Shown here piece by piece: positions 22,598-35,878 of a stretch of 64,000 nucleotides of DNA. Below the pieces are notes generated by a model, which did not search any database, was not told the origin of the DNA, and was given only the letters and a program-made list of their open reading frames with translations. Within the stretch, counting starts at the first letter, position 1. The number at the start of each line of letters is the position of its first letter. The stretch covers positions 2,605,001 to 2,669,000 of the forward strand of contig JBBDHG010000124.1 in NCBI GenBank assembly GCA_037951165.1, in the 5' to 3' direction. This DNA is from Lophius americanus (taxonomy: Eukaryota; Chordata; Actinopteri; Lophiiformes; Lophiidae). A program made the position numbers and the translations under genes.

Positions 22598-23158
22598 TTA
22601 ACAAGTCAGGTCTTCATGTTTCTTTTTAATAGAGAGTTCCCAAGGTTCTTTTCTTGTGCTAAATATTAGAAATGACCATCCCTATATCAGAACACAAAAC
22701 TGTGATCCAGTAACAACTTTTTCATCATCTTCCTCGTTGGTCTTTCGAGGTCAAGCTTTTCTTCATCGTCTTTTCTACCTCGGTCTGTCATACCAGTGTT
22801 TGGTTTTTCCATTCCAGGCTAATGTACAAATACTGGGCCCCACTCTCTGGAGAACACTACAACAATGGTTATGCATTTCTTTACACATGTAAAAATAGAA
22901 TCCAACTATCACAAATTGAAATTGTCAGCACAAAATGTCCACTTAGTTATTCGGGCAAGTTCCAACTGAATTTACTGCTGTTGATTGAACTAAGTTGATC
23001 AAATTAAACCCAAGTTAATTCATCAAGGTTGATTCCATTTAGTAATTTACTTACAACTTATTTGTTAATATTAGTTTCCAAGTTAATTTTTTAATATTGA
23101 CATACTGGTGTTGATTCCAATTAGTTACTTGGTATTGGTCCACCGAAATGGAAAATAT

Positions 23159-23586
23159 CTAGAGATGTAGGAAAGGGGTAGAGGTAACACAGGTGGAGGG
23201 TTTCATCATCTTGAACCTGAACTCAAAAAAAAAAACTCAAATTCTTGCTGTGAGATTTCTGGGAAGCACTTTAGAGGGTGGGAAATCTCAAACTGTGAGT
23301 AAGCAGACTGGATAGGTAGAGTGGAGCAACCAGAAAGGACAGAACGGATTGAGTCAATTTGCGAATTGAAGAAAGCCATGAAATTATTACAGTGCTCTTC
23401 TGTAATTTCTGGGACTTAGAATTTCCAGGACTGGTTTTGATAATGTTCAAGTAGAACAGTGACTGAGCCTCTCTAAGCGACTTTGAGTAGACTATTTGGT
23501 GTTCCCGAAACGCTAGCTTGTGGACAGTAAGACCTGAAGCCTTGTAACACTGCTCAAGGACACGCCCAGCTGCCTTCTACAGCAAT
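23159..23586 (-). mobile_element. LINE coding remnant, unit 2
   Basis: Same remnant as at 9175-9602, with CTACAG for CTCGAG at its 5' end (shared with units 3 and 5). Confidence 0.6.
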
Positions 23587-24130
23587 CACACCAATAAACT
23601 CTGGATGAGTTTCCTGTTAATAGCATTTACAGTCAGCTCTTGATAAGAGTCAAGGACACAATAAGTCTCTGAAGTCTCTGCAGCTGACCCAGAATGCTGA
23701 ACAGAACACTTAAGGCCTAAGCTAGCTCTTAGCTATGCTGCTATAAGCTCAGAATGCTAGGTGGACTTCCCATGATGCTCTCTTCCTTCAGTTCTGAAGG
23801 TGTTCTGAATAAAGCTTTCATTGTGGAATGTTGGTATTTAAATAAAAGGGATTCAACAGACTTACAGACTTTCAACCCGTCTCACCAACTCTTTTGCAAA
23901 CGTCAGATTTTTCTCAGCCTGTTGTTCACGGACCTCAGACCCTTAACTATAATACTCCTGACCCAATCCTCACATGGGAACACCTCCAGAACTTAACTTA
24001 CAGGTTTTCAGTTTTCAGCACTTTTTCTGAACTGCTCCCAACAGAATCACTGAATACTCTTTCATACTATATCCTCACCCCAGCCTTCCTCCTCTCCCCC
24101 ACCTCACTGGCCTGGTGACTCTTCAAGAAG

Positions 24131-24172
24131 AATCTTCCCCATTGTGGGACTAATAAAGGCTATCTATCTATC
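24131..24172 (+). mobile_element. 42-base retrotransposon 3' tail insertion, unit 2
   Basis: The insert includes CCCCATTGTGGGACTAATAA followed by AGG and CTAT repeats. It interrupts the sequence that reads AAGAAGAAGAATAGACG in units 1 and 4. It matches the tail seen in reverse near 7107-7134, so it is an extremely 5'-truncated insertion of a similar element. Confidence 0.7.
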
Positions 24173-26072
24173 TAGACGTACCCAAACCATAAGCTTAACC
24201 CTCGACCAAAGGGATCCTTTTCCTGACTCAGACTTAAACCGCATTGATCTAATTATAGCCCTTAAAAAGTCGGGGAAATATAATCGGCGGTCGCTGTTGC
24301 TGTCGGGGACGACTGCGTAGGTCTAGTTTCTGAAGGTGTTGGACCACATCAGATCTGATGGCTCTCAGACTCTCGTGTGACGGCAGCTCACCCTCATGTC
24401 CACACAACCAGTGTTGGTGTTTTGGCGCCGACACAGACGGTCCCGTCTCTCCACATGGAGTCTTATTTTGACGACCATCAGTAACGATGTTGCCGTGATT
24501 GTTACGACAGTGAAACATATTTCCGGATGATTTATGAGACGTGTTGTTTCCTGGACTGAAGATTGGACAGAAGACGTGTTTGGATCATTTACTGACAGAG
24601 ATAATAGGGACGTGATCACATGACAAACTTTAACCATTTATTAAACATCATATCAACAGAGTAACTTTCAAATCCCTCAAGTTTACTGATTAACAGCATC
24701 TTTATCATCCTTTACAGGTATGCGTCTCATCATCGGTGGAAATAACTGGACCTGTTTTTATTATTATATACAGACAGAGAACATTATAATTGTGACATAG
24801 AAGTACTGATTTATGGACAAAGATTTATATCCCAAATACAGGTAAATGTTTTACAGGAATATAAATCAGTTTATTCTTCTTGTCACTCTGTTTCGAAATT
24901 AGAACAATTTAAAACTTTTAACCCTATTTGGTCCTGCTCAGCTGTTTGGTTGAATACTTTTTGAGTCGCTATTTCTTATTGAAAAATGTGATTGAACCTG
25001 TTTATAATATGATGCAGTGGCAGAATGTTTATGATAAAGAGAAAGGGGCCAAGGATGGAGCTCTGGGGGTCACCACAGGTCAAAGGGGCCACCGAGGAGA
25101 AGGCGTTAACCACGGCTACTGAGAAAGTCTGACTCCATAAGTAGGATTTCTTTTGTTATATTAACGCTCACTAAACACGATTATGTAACTTCATACATCC
25201 AAAACAGAATAATAACCCTCAAACAAAAGGTTGAGATAATCTAATTAAAATCACAATATTTTCCACTGAAATACAAAATCCCATCATGAAAAAATGTAAT
25301 GAGTCAGATTCTTTTTTTTACTGTTTAAAAACAAGTTTGACCAAACAATTTGTTGGTTAAGGTTAAGTTAGAGTGTCTGAAATTAATTAAATTGATTAAT
25401 TCCCCAAAGAAACAAAATGTGAAAATGAATATTTTTCTTGTGAGGACGTTAAAGAGCTAAGATTATTTTAAATGAAGGTTCAGCTAATCTCTTTCATCAG
25501 ATCTGTGAACCAAAATGAAATAATTTAATCACATTATTAAGGTAAAAGATAACGAAACCATGGATCGAGTAAATGAGACTCATCTCATAAAACATTATGA
25601 TTATAATTATTATGAGTTTCCAGCTAACTCAACTGACACACAACAATGCAACAAAATTCAATTTGTTTTCACGAACTTAACTGTTTATTCTGCTCTACAT
25701 GAAATAATTTAGGGAAAATGTAATGTTTTAACTGTTGTGATCAAGCAATTCACTCCAAATTATTAAGTTGCATCAGATCAATCCATTTTTGTGGGTTCAA
25801 GAAGTCTTAATTTGAAATAATACCCGTTAAAGGGAGCGTCGTCTAAAAAACTAACATAAATATTACGTATTCATTGATCCGTGTGTCCGTTTGTTGAATT
25901 AAACTAAAAAAGTTCAATTTTTGAGGGTGGAAATGTTACCTATAGCAGCAAACCACCTGTATTCACACGACGATTCAAATGTTGCCATTTTCTCTGGAAA
26001 GATCCTGATTGGTCCTCAGAAGAGCACGACATCATTATAATTTTCTCTGAAAAAAAACCCCAAAACACAACA

Positions 26073-26606
26073 ATCATTTATCTTTCTGTAAACGCTTATC
26101 CTAGTGGTGTTCTGGGGGATGAGGGGGGGGCAAATCCCAGCTGACATTGGGTGAGATCACCTACACTCACATCAATGCGTGACTTCACACCCCATCATTT
26201 TTGCTGGTTTGCTAGTTTTGCGTATTGTTGTTTTGCATTCGTACGTCAATGTCGTGAAAATGATCCTGTGTGTTTGGGGGGCAGTTTCACAAGTATTGCG
26301 TTTTGCTCATTTACACACTGATGAAAACAGTATCCTTTCAAATGTTTGATTTTCAGGCCCCTAAAACGCTGTTGTCTTCTAAAGATGAGGTCAAAACTAA
26401 ACAGACATCTAAAACAACTGCTGTGTAATGTCTCCCCTGACGGTCACCAGGTCCTACACAGGTTCTTGGACTGTGGATGGATCTTGCAGAACCTGAAGGG
26501 AACCCACTCAAAACATTGGAGAAGATGGAGACCCCAAACAGATGGTCCGAGGTTCTCATCTGGATTTGAACCCAGAACCTTCTCATTGTGATGCAACGAT
26601 GTAATG
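26073..26606. mobile_element. Old teleost interspersed repeat, unit 2
   Basis: Same repeat as at 12053-12586. Confidence 0.6.
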
Positions 26607-27199
26607 AATACTTAAAAGTGTAGATTTGGAAGAACGTGTCCTGCTGACATGGGTTATTGTTAGAGTCAGATGATCAGGAGACAATAATTGTTTTTACAGG
26701 ATTCTGTCTTACTTTTCTCTTGAGCTTAAACTCATTCTTAAATTAGCAGGATTTAGAGGTGATCAACGTGTCTGAGCTTCATCTCCTCCAAACATCTCCT
26801 GTTCGATCTTTGGCTCATGTCCCACTCCTCCAGCAGGTCTCATGAAGATCCATCCAGTAGTTTGTGTCTGATCCTGCTAAAACACACACACAAACAAACA
26901 AACAAACAAACTTCCCTGATGGAGCTAATGAAGTCCTTCTCTTCAAGTCACAATTTTATTGCTCCCAGAATGCTTTGCAGCTTACAGCATGCCATTGTAA
27001 TGGCGCTGATAAACCAGAATACTGTACAGGTTTTACTGTAAATGATAATGGTAATAAAACGTTTACAGTGTAGAGACATAAACCAAAGGCCTTCTATTAC
27101 ACTGTAAACTTTAACAAGTTGACTTTACTGGAAATGAATTGGAGAAATAAGTAAAGTTGATCATTCCTTTAAGGTTGAACAAACTGTATTAAGTCTTAA

Positions 27200-27221
27200 C
27201 TCGGTCACCATGGTGACCGAG
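27200..27221. promoter_or_regulatory. Perfect 22-bp palindrome, unit 2
   Basis: Same palindrome as at 13180-13201, unchanged; about 0.66 kb upstream of the copy 3 promoter because the junction LINE is shorter here. Confidence 0.45.
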
Positions 27222-27326
27222 GATCATTGAGTTTGCTTCAGTTGGTTCTGGGTGGATGTTTGCCTCATCATCAAACTTCATCACCACAGAAGAAGAAGGA
27301 ATCAAACATCTTATGTTGATTCTGTC

Positions 27327-27642
27327 AATAATAATAATAATAATAATTGGTGTTTCATTCTCTCATTATCCTCGCTAAATGTGGGGGTAGTGGTTGACAT
27401 CCTCTATGAAGCAAGATGTTCTGCTCCACAGGGTTCTTCTCAGTGAGGTCAATGAGGGCAGCATCATCAGCAGATAAAAGATCTCAGATCAGTTGCTCCG
27501 CATCTTTGTTTGAGTTTGGTACCGGATGTAGACGCCGTCTCTGACTTCAGCATCTCCAGTGGTCTTCTGGAGCGTCATGATGAAGAAGATGGTGAGAAGA
27601 GCTGGAGCGAGGACACAGACCAGTTTGTCTTCACTGACTGGT
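27327..27642 (-). mobile_element. LINE RT remnant at the unit 2/3 junction, shortened, with (AAT)7
   Basis: RT palm piece as at 1-262. Where the C-terminal RT region should follow, about 0.67 kb is missing and (AAT)7 sits at 27327-27347. Confidence 0.75.
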
Positions 27643-27877
27643 AGCTGATCCACAGAAGATTCTGTTATTGTTCATGATTCTGGTGTCATTAGTTCAGGAG
27701 ACATTAAAGCAGCCCGGTGTCAGTTTTCAACAATCAAACTGATCTGGAACCAAACCAACCAGGCAGTGGTTCATGAAGACTGTCAGGAAAACAGGTCAGA
27801 GTCCAGGGTTACACAGTGAAATCATCTTCCCCCGCATGTTGCAGAATCGGGCCAACATCAGTTGATACTGCCGCCCA

Positions 27878-27927
27878 CACGCCCACGTGGGCGTGACTCA
27901 GCGCGGTTCAGGTGTGTGTATATAAAG
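27878..27927 (+). promoter_or_regulatory. Core promoter of copy 3
   Basis: Palindrome at 27878-27895, AP-1 site at 27894-27900, TATATAAAG at 27919-27927. All motifs are identical to copy 1. Confidence 0.8.
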
Positions 27928-28114
27928 AGCAGAGCGGCGTCCAGTCGTCACTTAAACCCTCAGCAGAAACCTGAACATCATCTCCTCACCTTTACCTGAC
28001 AGGTAAGACACCTGCTGGCTCCTCCTCCTGCAGTGAAGATCATGGTTCTGCTGTCTCTGTTTCTTTACTGCCAGGCCTGTTTCCTCCACAGAGAACAATC
28101 TGTAGATCATCACC

Positions 28115-30960
28115 ATGAAGACGGTCCTGGTCCTCTCCATCCTCCTCTGTGCTGCCTTTGCAGGTCAGATCATTCAGACGCACATTAGGATCCATGTTCT
28201 CAGGAGCTCTTCTCTAACATGCTGTTCTTGTTGTGGTTCCCTCTGCAACTCCAGCTGAAGAAAAAGCTCCAGGTCAGTATTGAAGCTCTTTGTTTGAACA
28301 CACAGTCAGTCAGACGTGCTTCTATCTGACTCCAACATTCATGTGGTCCTTCCACAGGAGCAGCAGTGGAGGTTGTGAAAGAAGAAGTGGCTGCTGCACC
28401 AGGTGAGTCTCTTCTCTGAAGGTCCTTCAGGTGATGTCAGGATGGAGATTCTCTGCACACAGAGAGACTTTTGTGCCTAAAATAAACCCAGTTGTGGTTA
28501 AAATGTGAATCTCTGGAGGCTGAGAAGTGCAGCTCTATGAATGCAGGTGGATTTGATCGTTGGGGGAGCAGGGACGGCCAGGTTGGCTGTTTCACCTGCA
28601 GGACTGATGACATCATTCTGAGCTGCGGCCTAATCTGCTCATGCTAATGAGTTCCTGTTAGCATGATGTCATAGCTTGAGGTCTGATGAAGCTGTTGGTG
28701 TTTCAGAGATGGAGAACATGATGATGGAGACAGAAGATTTGAAAGAAGTTCTGCCAGAAGATTCTGTTCCTGTTCTTGGAGACGGTAATCAGACAGGACT
28801 TTTATATAAAACGTGTTTATTTAGACTCACATCTAGACATATGAGGAAAGTTACTGTGGTATCCTTGACCACTGTTAAAGAAACTTAATGCATTTTCCCT
28901 GAAAAACAAAAAAGTTGACAGAGACAAAATTCAAGTGCAATTTGACTAATCTCATTTTCACCAATATCTTAGGTCTTTATTTCCAACTCCTACTAGTGTT
29001 TCGCTCCTTCAGAGCAGGAGGACCATCAGGGTATTTCTGCAGGTGTCTGCAAGTTACTCCTCTCTCTCTTCTGTCTCTCTGCAGCTCGCAATAACTTCTG
29101 TCCAGACCACTGGACCCACCAAGGCTCTCGCTGCTACGTCTTCGTCAGTAGTAGCTTGAGCTGGTACAAAGCTAAGGTAGTGATACGCTAACACCTCTAT
29201 GCTAAGCTAACACTTGTTCTATAACACGGAGGCTTAGAGACTCTGGACGGTGATGGTTTCTGTTGGTAGGTCAGGAACTCAACACACTTCCATGTAGAGG
29301 ACGAAGGTGAAGACTTGAAATGTTACAAAGACGCCTCTGTGCTTCCTCTGTCCAACAGGAGCACTGCCAAATCCTGGGAGCTCACCTGGCCTCGGCCACC
29401 AACCCCAGAGAGTACGCCTTCCTCCAGCAGATGACAAAGACAGCTGGTCAGAGCATGGCATGGATGGGAGGCTTCAACGTGCAGGTATGAATTCATGAAG
29501 AATCACCAGGTCCAGACCAGGTCCGGTCCAGAGACTTTCACGAGATTCCTGACACTCTTGCTCTTTGTCTCTCAGGGAACCTGGATGTGGAGCGACGGTG
29601 AAGGTTTCTATTACAACAACTGGTACTCCTCCTCCACCCCCAGCACCAACTCCTGCTTGTTCTTACGCTCCTCCTGTAAGTCCTCCTGTTAGTTTTGGTC
29701 CGATAGAGACATCGTCTTTATCCTGTTTGTTTACTCAGAGGGGAAACGACATGAAGGAAACATAATAATAATAATACATTTAATTTATAATGCACTTAAC
29801 ATGAAGACATCTTTGTCAAAGCCTGACTTTAAGTCAAGGGAACATTCACCAAACTAGTGACGTTTTTAGAAGGTGCTCTCTTTCTACATGTTTTGATATG
29901 TGATCCAGATCAGGGAGAACCAGAATCTTTTTTAATCTTCATTAACTTCAGTTTGTACAGAAAGCAGCAGCCAGATTCTTCACCAAAGCCAAACAGAGAG
30001 ACGTTATTCCTCCCGTTTCAGCCTCCCGTCATCGGCTTGCGGTCACTTTTAGAAATGATTTCAGAATTTTGTCGATAACTTTTAAGGTCTGTTCTGGACT
30101 CACTCTGAAATACATCAAAGGTGATGTCCTGACTCATTACATCGAAACCTGAGGTCCTTTCAGCCGTCCTTTAATCCAGGCTAAGGACCAAGGAAGGCCA
30201 GGTCTTCTCAAGCTCTCTGGAATAATCCTGATGGGATCAGACTGTTATGATCCATAACCTCTTTTGAATCGGGTTTTAAACACATCTCTAAGAATGCACT
30301 TTAGGGGGTCTTGGTCCAAATGTTGCTGTATTTACTGAATTTAAATGTAACTGGGAGCGTTGTGAGTCAAAGGAGACTTATTCCCCGTTTAGATGACACT
30401 TCCTCTTCTTCTTTCAGTTATTCCCCTTCGGGGTCGCCACAACGGATCCTCCCATCCTAATTTAAAGCCGGTACATTGCTAACTTATGGAACCTGGCAGT
30501 TGTTATTAATCCGGCCAATGACCAATACGGTTTGAAATCAGTTTTATGTTGCGCATGTTTACTTAGCATAGGTTTTACGCCGGAAACAACCCTCCCCATT
30601 TATCTGGGCTTGGGTCCGCCTTAGAAGTTCACTGGCTTCTGACCCCTCGTTGGCTTAGTTCCCCATTTAGGTGACACCAATTAGATTGCTATCTTGTGCA
30701 GAGATGGAAATTGAAGCTTTGGAACCTCAGATCAAAAACGTACATTTCAGGCCGCCAAAATGTTGTTGTAATTAAAATTGTCCATTTGTCATCCATGCAA
30801 ATATAAAATTAGACTTTTAATAAAGGGAAGAGAGTAAAACATGAATTACTACAATTAATGATGTTTCTTTTTGTTAAATCTAATCTCAGATGGATGGGGA
30901 AACTACAACTGTAACCACGCACAAAGCTTCATCTGCTCCAAGGACCCTTTCAGCTGTTAA
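28115..30960 (+). CDS. Secreted C-type lectin domain protein, copy 3, shifted exon 3 acceptor
   Basis: Third copy. Coding exons are 28115-28163, 28255-28272, 28358-28402, 28707-28784, 29085-29176, 29359-29484, 29576-29675 and 30890-30960; exon 1 is at about 27948-28002. The usual exon 3 acceptor AG at 28247-28248 is AA here. The next AG (28253-28254) is six bases downstream and in frame, so the exon shrinks from 24 to 18 bases and the protein loses one Ala-Pro pair after the signal peptide (192 residues predicted). If that AG is not used, exon 3 can still be skipped in frame. Other differences from copy 1: Val51 is Leu (TTG) and Arg77 is His, in copy 1 numbering. The lectin domain is intact. 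The coding prediction is firm except at exon 3, which needs transcript data. Confidence 0.85.
29962..30335 (+). mobile_element. LINE 3' remnant in intron 8 of copy 3
   Basis: Same insertion as at 2587-2960. Confidence 0.55.
30381..30677. mobile_element. Short interspersed repeat, intron 8 of copy 3
   Basis: Same insertion as at 3006-3303, with TATCTGGGC for TATCCGGGC, a change shared with unit 4. Confidence 0.6.
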
Positions 30961-31138
30961 CTTGGAGCCTTGGGAAGGACCCGCCGGGATCTTTCTTCTG
31001 TTTGAATCCAAACCATCAACTTTGTTGTGTCTCAGTGATTTATTTACACTTTCTTGTTTTGTTTTCTTAAGAGTGTGAAATGATAAAATGTTAAAAAGTG
31101 AAAAGTACTTTTTGTTTGTGATTGATGATGTTTGATAA

Positions 31139-31144
31139 AATAAA
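31139..31144 (+). terminator. Poly(A) signal of gene copy 3
   Basis: AATAAA at the position equivalent to 3765 in unit 1. Confidence 0.75.
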
Positions 31145-31676
31145 TGTTATAAGAACAGAATAATGTCAGATCTTCCTTGTGACCTGAGTGGTAATCTGAG
31201 TCATTCCAGAGGAAAGAAACCAACAGACGGATGGTTCAGGATGTAGAACTGAACAAGTTACCATTAAACTACCTGGAAGACTGGACCTTAAAAAGAGTCC
31301 ATCAGAACACTTGTCACAGCTTCAGGACCTGGTTGTTACTCTAATCATCATCATGTTCAGTATTAGTTTACAGCAACATTATCAAGTGATACATTTCATT
31401 TATGACTCTATAGTATCATTAGAAGGAAAAATATAACGCTCAGTATCATGCTGATATATTTGGATGACATGTCTTGTCTAATAACTGTTTGATTCAGTTT
31501 CTATGTGATACCCTGGGAAAGAACGTTACATGTTTTGGAAAGTGAAGTCCAATACAAACATATCATTCGCATATACACACAAACATGATCCTTAGTCTAA
31601 CTACATAAAACTATATCATTAGCCTATACAGACACACATGATCTTTAGTCTAAAAACCACAGTTTCAAAACCATTT

Positions 31677-33362
31677 CTCATCCCGGCCGCTTCACACTCG
31701 GCTTTAAATCATCACAGTGCGAGCTAGAGGTCAGTATTTGAATGTGCCAATAGCACCACATCATCCGAAAAAAGCAGAGACGGGACCCTAAGACCACTGA
31801 ACCCGAGACCCTCCGCCACTTGGCTACGCCTAGAAATTCTGTCCATAAAAATTTGATGACCACATAATGTTGCAGAGGCGTGTCAGCCATGACAGCCATA
31901 CAACATCCAGAGCTTTCAGATACTCAGGGCGGATCTCATCCACCCCCGGGACGTTGCCACCGCGGAGTTGTATAACAGCCGCAGCAACCTCAGCCCCAGT
32001 GAACAGTGGATCCACCTCCAAGTCATTCCGCTCTGGTTCCTCCTGGGAATACCTGTTGGTGGGATTGAGGAGATGCCCAGAGTATTCCTTCCACCGCCCG
32101 ACAACTTTCTCAGTTGAGTTCAGCAAATACCCATCCAGCCCGTCAACAGAGTGGAAACAATGACCACTTTCCCCACCTGAGACGCCGGACAGTTTACCAG
32201 AATTTCCTCTAGGCCGACCGAAATTCTTCTTCCATGGTGTCAGCAAACTTCTCCCACGATCGGGTTTTTGTCTCTGTGACTACCACAGCGACGTGTCGCT
32301 TGGCCTGCCGGTAGCTGTCAGCTGCTTCAGAAGTCGATCAATGATCTGCGACCTAGGGTGTCCTGGTGCCAAATGCACTGGTGGACACCCTTTTGTTTGA
32401 ACATGGTGTTTGCTATGGACAAACTGTGACTAGTACAGAAGTCCAATAACTGAACACCACTAGGGTTCAGATCAGGCAGGCCAGTCCTCCCAATTCCGCC
32501 ACTCCAGGTCTCACTGTCATTGCCCACGTATGCATTCAAGTCTCACAGTAGGACAATGGAGTCCCCAGTTGGGGTGCTTTCCAGCACCCGCTCCAAGGAC
32601 TCCAGAAAAGGTTGGTTCTCTGAACTGCTGTTTGGCGCATAAGCGTACACAACAGTCAGGACCCGTTACCCAACCCGAATGCGCAGGGAAGCAATCCTTT
32701 CATCCACTGGGGTAAACCCCAATACATGGGCAGAGAGCTTCTCTTCCGCCTCTCAACTGAAGCAACTCCAGCATAGTAGAGGGTGCAGGTTGGTCCCCCA
32801 TCGAGAAGGCAGGTTCCAGAGCCATGGCTGTGTGTAGAGGCGAGCCCTACTATATCTAGTCTGTGCCTCTCAACCTCTCGCACAAGCTCAGGCTCCTTCT
32901 CCATCAGTGACGTAACATTCCATGAACCCATCGTCAGCTTTTCTAGCCGGGGATTGGACCGCCAAGGCCGCTGCCTTTTCCTACTGCCCGATCCACAATG
33001 CACCGAACCCCTGCGGATTCCTCCGTGGGTGTTGGGCCCATCGGAGGACGGACCGATGTCCATGCTTTGGGCTAAACCCGACCGAGCCCCATGGGTGAAG
33101 GCCTGGCCACCAGACGCTCGCTGGCGGGCGGGCCTCTACTCCGGGCCTGGCTCCAGGGTGGGGCCCCGGTAACCCTCCGGGCAAAGTACTTCAGTCCTTG
33201 ATTTTTCCTCTCATCAGGGGTCTTGACCGCTCTTTGTCTGACCCTTCCATTAGGACCTCTTTGCCATGGGAGACCCTACCAGGGGCAAATTGCCCCAGAC
33301 AACACAGCTCCTAGGTACTCAAACCCCTCCACCACGATAAGGCGGCGGTTGTCGAAGGGGTC
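31677..33362 (-). mobile_element. Non-LTR retrotransposon remnant, unit 3
   Basis: Same deleted element as at 4303-5988. It carries GAGCCCTAC for GAGCCCGAC near 32845, shared with unit 4. Confidence 0.88.
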
Positions 33363-34382
33363 ATAACTGAATTTAACTGAGAATAATCTGATTTACAATT
33401 TCACCGAAGACCTAAGACAGACATTCTAATACTATATTTAGTTTTACTTAAAGACACTTTTAAATAAATTGGTTTAAAATACAAATCAATATGAATTCCA
33501 AAGGTATTCTTTTTTGAGCACTTAAAAGCAGCCACCAATGTCCACCATAAGCCGCATTGTAAGAGACAAAACAAGACTTTAATATAGAAAACAGGATGAT
33601 AATGGTGATGATAAGGCGCTGAATCTGGTAGTTTCTATTTCACTATGCTGTTGCTGCTGCTGCTGATGGTTTTTTCTGTGCTATAGGAAAGTGCTAAATT
33701 TTCGACATTGTATTTTTTAGTCTCAGATTTATTGTAAAAAACAATTATGCAAAGGACCGTTATAAAACATCACTTTTTTGACTTGTAAAAATTGTCTTGG
33801 TTTTATGATAAATAGTTTAAGTAGAAAAGTTCATGTCAATGATGTTTCGCATGAAAAACAATCCAAAGGAATAATTTTATCTCAAAGAAAGGAATTCATT
33901 ATTGTGTTTGTTGAGGTGAACTTCAGAATGTGAGCTTTATTTTCATGAGACAATGAAGAATATAATAATCCCATGTATACCTCTTCACTCTTTAATTTTG
34001 GCCAATACATTATTTGCATATGAACTGCATAATTAAAAAAGAGCAATTTAGGGAATATAATTTAGTGATATCCAAGGTGAATAATCTGAAATTATGATTC
34101 ATCTATCCAATAAGACATATAATACATCAAATTGAATTGTTATTACCACTGAACTACGGCTAGCAAAAAAAAGAAAAGAAAAAAGTGCCTACTCCTCCGT
34201 CTGCTGTTGAAAACCTTTTTCACTGTAATTCTCTGATCCACCTAATGTAAGGCGGTTTATAGCTTAAGGGTGCCACAGAGTGTTCAGTATGACTATTTTC
34301 ATGTCTGTATGTTAGGTAGAACACCCGGTCCTCACATTGTGGGTCTTTTTCTCCTGGTCCTCATAAAGAGTTATGTACAAGA

Positions 34383-34383
<1 letters not shown>

Positions 34384-34445
<62 letters not shown>

Positions 34446-34654
34446 TGTGCGTTTGTGAGTGTTTGTATAAGAGAGAGAGATAAGATAAACCTTTATTAGT
34501 CCCACAATGGGGAAATTGCAGGATTACGGCAGCAAGAGCATTTTACAGAATACAGAATAACAGAGCAACATTGTGTAAAATTAAATTAAATTAAATGTGC
34601 AGTAGTGGACATGTTGGGTAGTGTATTGTCCCATAGTGCAAAGTGCAAGTGAGG

Positions 34655-34716
<62 letters not shown>

Positions 34717-34943
34717 GTTTTACTAGCAGTGCTGGCTAAAAAGCCTGACCGCTGCAGGAAGGAAAGATCAGCAATATTGCTCCTTCACACACTTGGGGTG
34801 AAGGAGCCTGTCGCTGAAGGAGCTCTCCAGTGCAGAGATGGTGTCCTGCATGGTGATGGTTATGCACTCGGTGCATAACCATGGGCCACTGTATTGAATA
34901 CCTGTGCGGACGATGTGGACTCCAACAATTAACCTCCCAGTGG
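34384..34943 (-). repeat. Two TG microsatellites around a LINE 3' tail, unit 3
   Basis: First tract (TG)29 at 34384-34441, the same length as in unit 4; second tract (GT)29 at 34658-34715, the same length as in unit 2. The unit switches type between the tracts. Hairpin at 34856-34882. Confidence 0.75.
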
Positions 34944-35282
34944 TTCACATCTCAGATCTTAATGCTGACCTTCTCATGGGGGGTCTTACCCTCCATTTTT
35001 ATTTAATTTTTTTTTTTTATTATTTTGCTTAATCATAAGTATGAGCATCCCATCTCTTGACTTTAACATATTGCAACCACCCACAGATATGTAGGGTTAG
35101 GGTTCACTCTATAATCTGTCTGATCCACTCTGGAGAACAGGAAAAAGGCAGGTAGGAGTTCAGACATGTAGAAATACTGCGACTGTTGTTTTTCACGCAC
35201 AGAATCTACAATCTGGTATAAATAAAGAAACTTAGAAAAGACTAACCTGGTCTGGCAGGTCTCAGTAGTTTCCGAGCCCTCA

Positions 35283-35642
35283 CCTCTGCTCCTGTGGAGC
35301 ACAACTGGACCACATGAATGTTGGAGTCAGATAGAAGCACATCTGACTGACTGTGTGTTCAAACAAAGAGCTTCAATACTGACCTGGAGCTTTTTCTTCA
35401 GCTGGAGCTGCAGAGGGAACCACAACAAGAACAGCATGTTAGAGAAGAGTTCTTCAGAACATGGATTCTAGTGTGTGTATGAATGATCTGAGCTGCAAAG
35501 GCAGCACAGAGGAGGATGGAGAGGACCAACCACCATCATCACCAATGGTGATGATCTACAGATTGTTCTCTGTGCAGGAAACAGACCTGGCAGTAAAGAA
35601 ACAGAGATAGCAGAACCATGATCTTCACTGCAGGAGAAGGAG
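35283..35642 (-). pseudogene. Inverted fragment of the lectin gene, unit 3
   Basis: Same inverted fragment; identical to unit 2 as far as compared. Confidence 0.88.
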
Positions 35643-35878
35643 CACATGGCGTTACACAATCCTGAGCAGGCGGTTGGACTCTGTTTGCACAGAGGAATAT
35701 TTAGCAAGAAGATAGTTTCTTCGTTGAGGAGAAAAAAATTTGAAGAGAGAATATCTCCTCAAGAATTATCAAAATTCTACAAGAATACATGAATAAATTT
35801 GCAATTTAAAATAGAATCAGAATCAGAATGCCTTTATTGTCATAGCATGTACCACATACGAAGAAATGATGGTATCTC

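Larger units (their letters stand above)
17804..27326. other. Non-genic remainder of unit 2
   Basis: Collinear with the unit 1 spacers. Outside the repeats and gene fragments listed separately, the stretches 17804-18311, 19998-21018, 22598-23158, 23587-26072 and 26607-27199 hold no gene I can support. Confidence 0.55.
14017..27380. repeat. Tandem repeat unit 2 (13,364 bp)
   Basis: Second copy, collinear with unit 1. It has a short first TG tract (12 repeats) like unit 5. It shares its second half, from about 21259 on, with unit 3 without visible differences, including a 42-base retrotransposon-tail insertion at 24131-24172 that units 1 and 4 lack. Confidence 0.97.
21043..34441. repeat. 13,399-bp duplicated segment, left copy
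   Basis: Runs from between the TG tracts of unit 2 to between those of unit 3. Within it the second half of unit 2 and the first half of unit 3 match the next 13,399 bp, including microsatellite lengths. The exact edges cannot be placed within the roughly 216 bases between the tracts. Confidence 0.85.
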
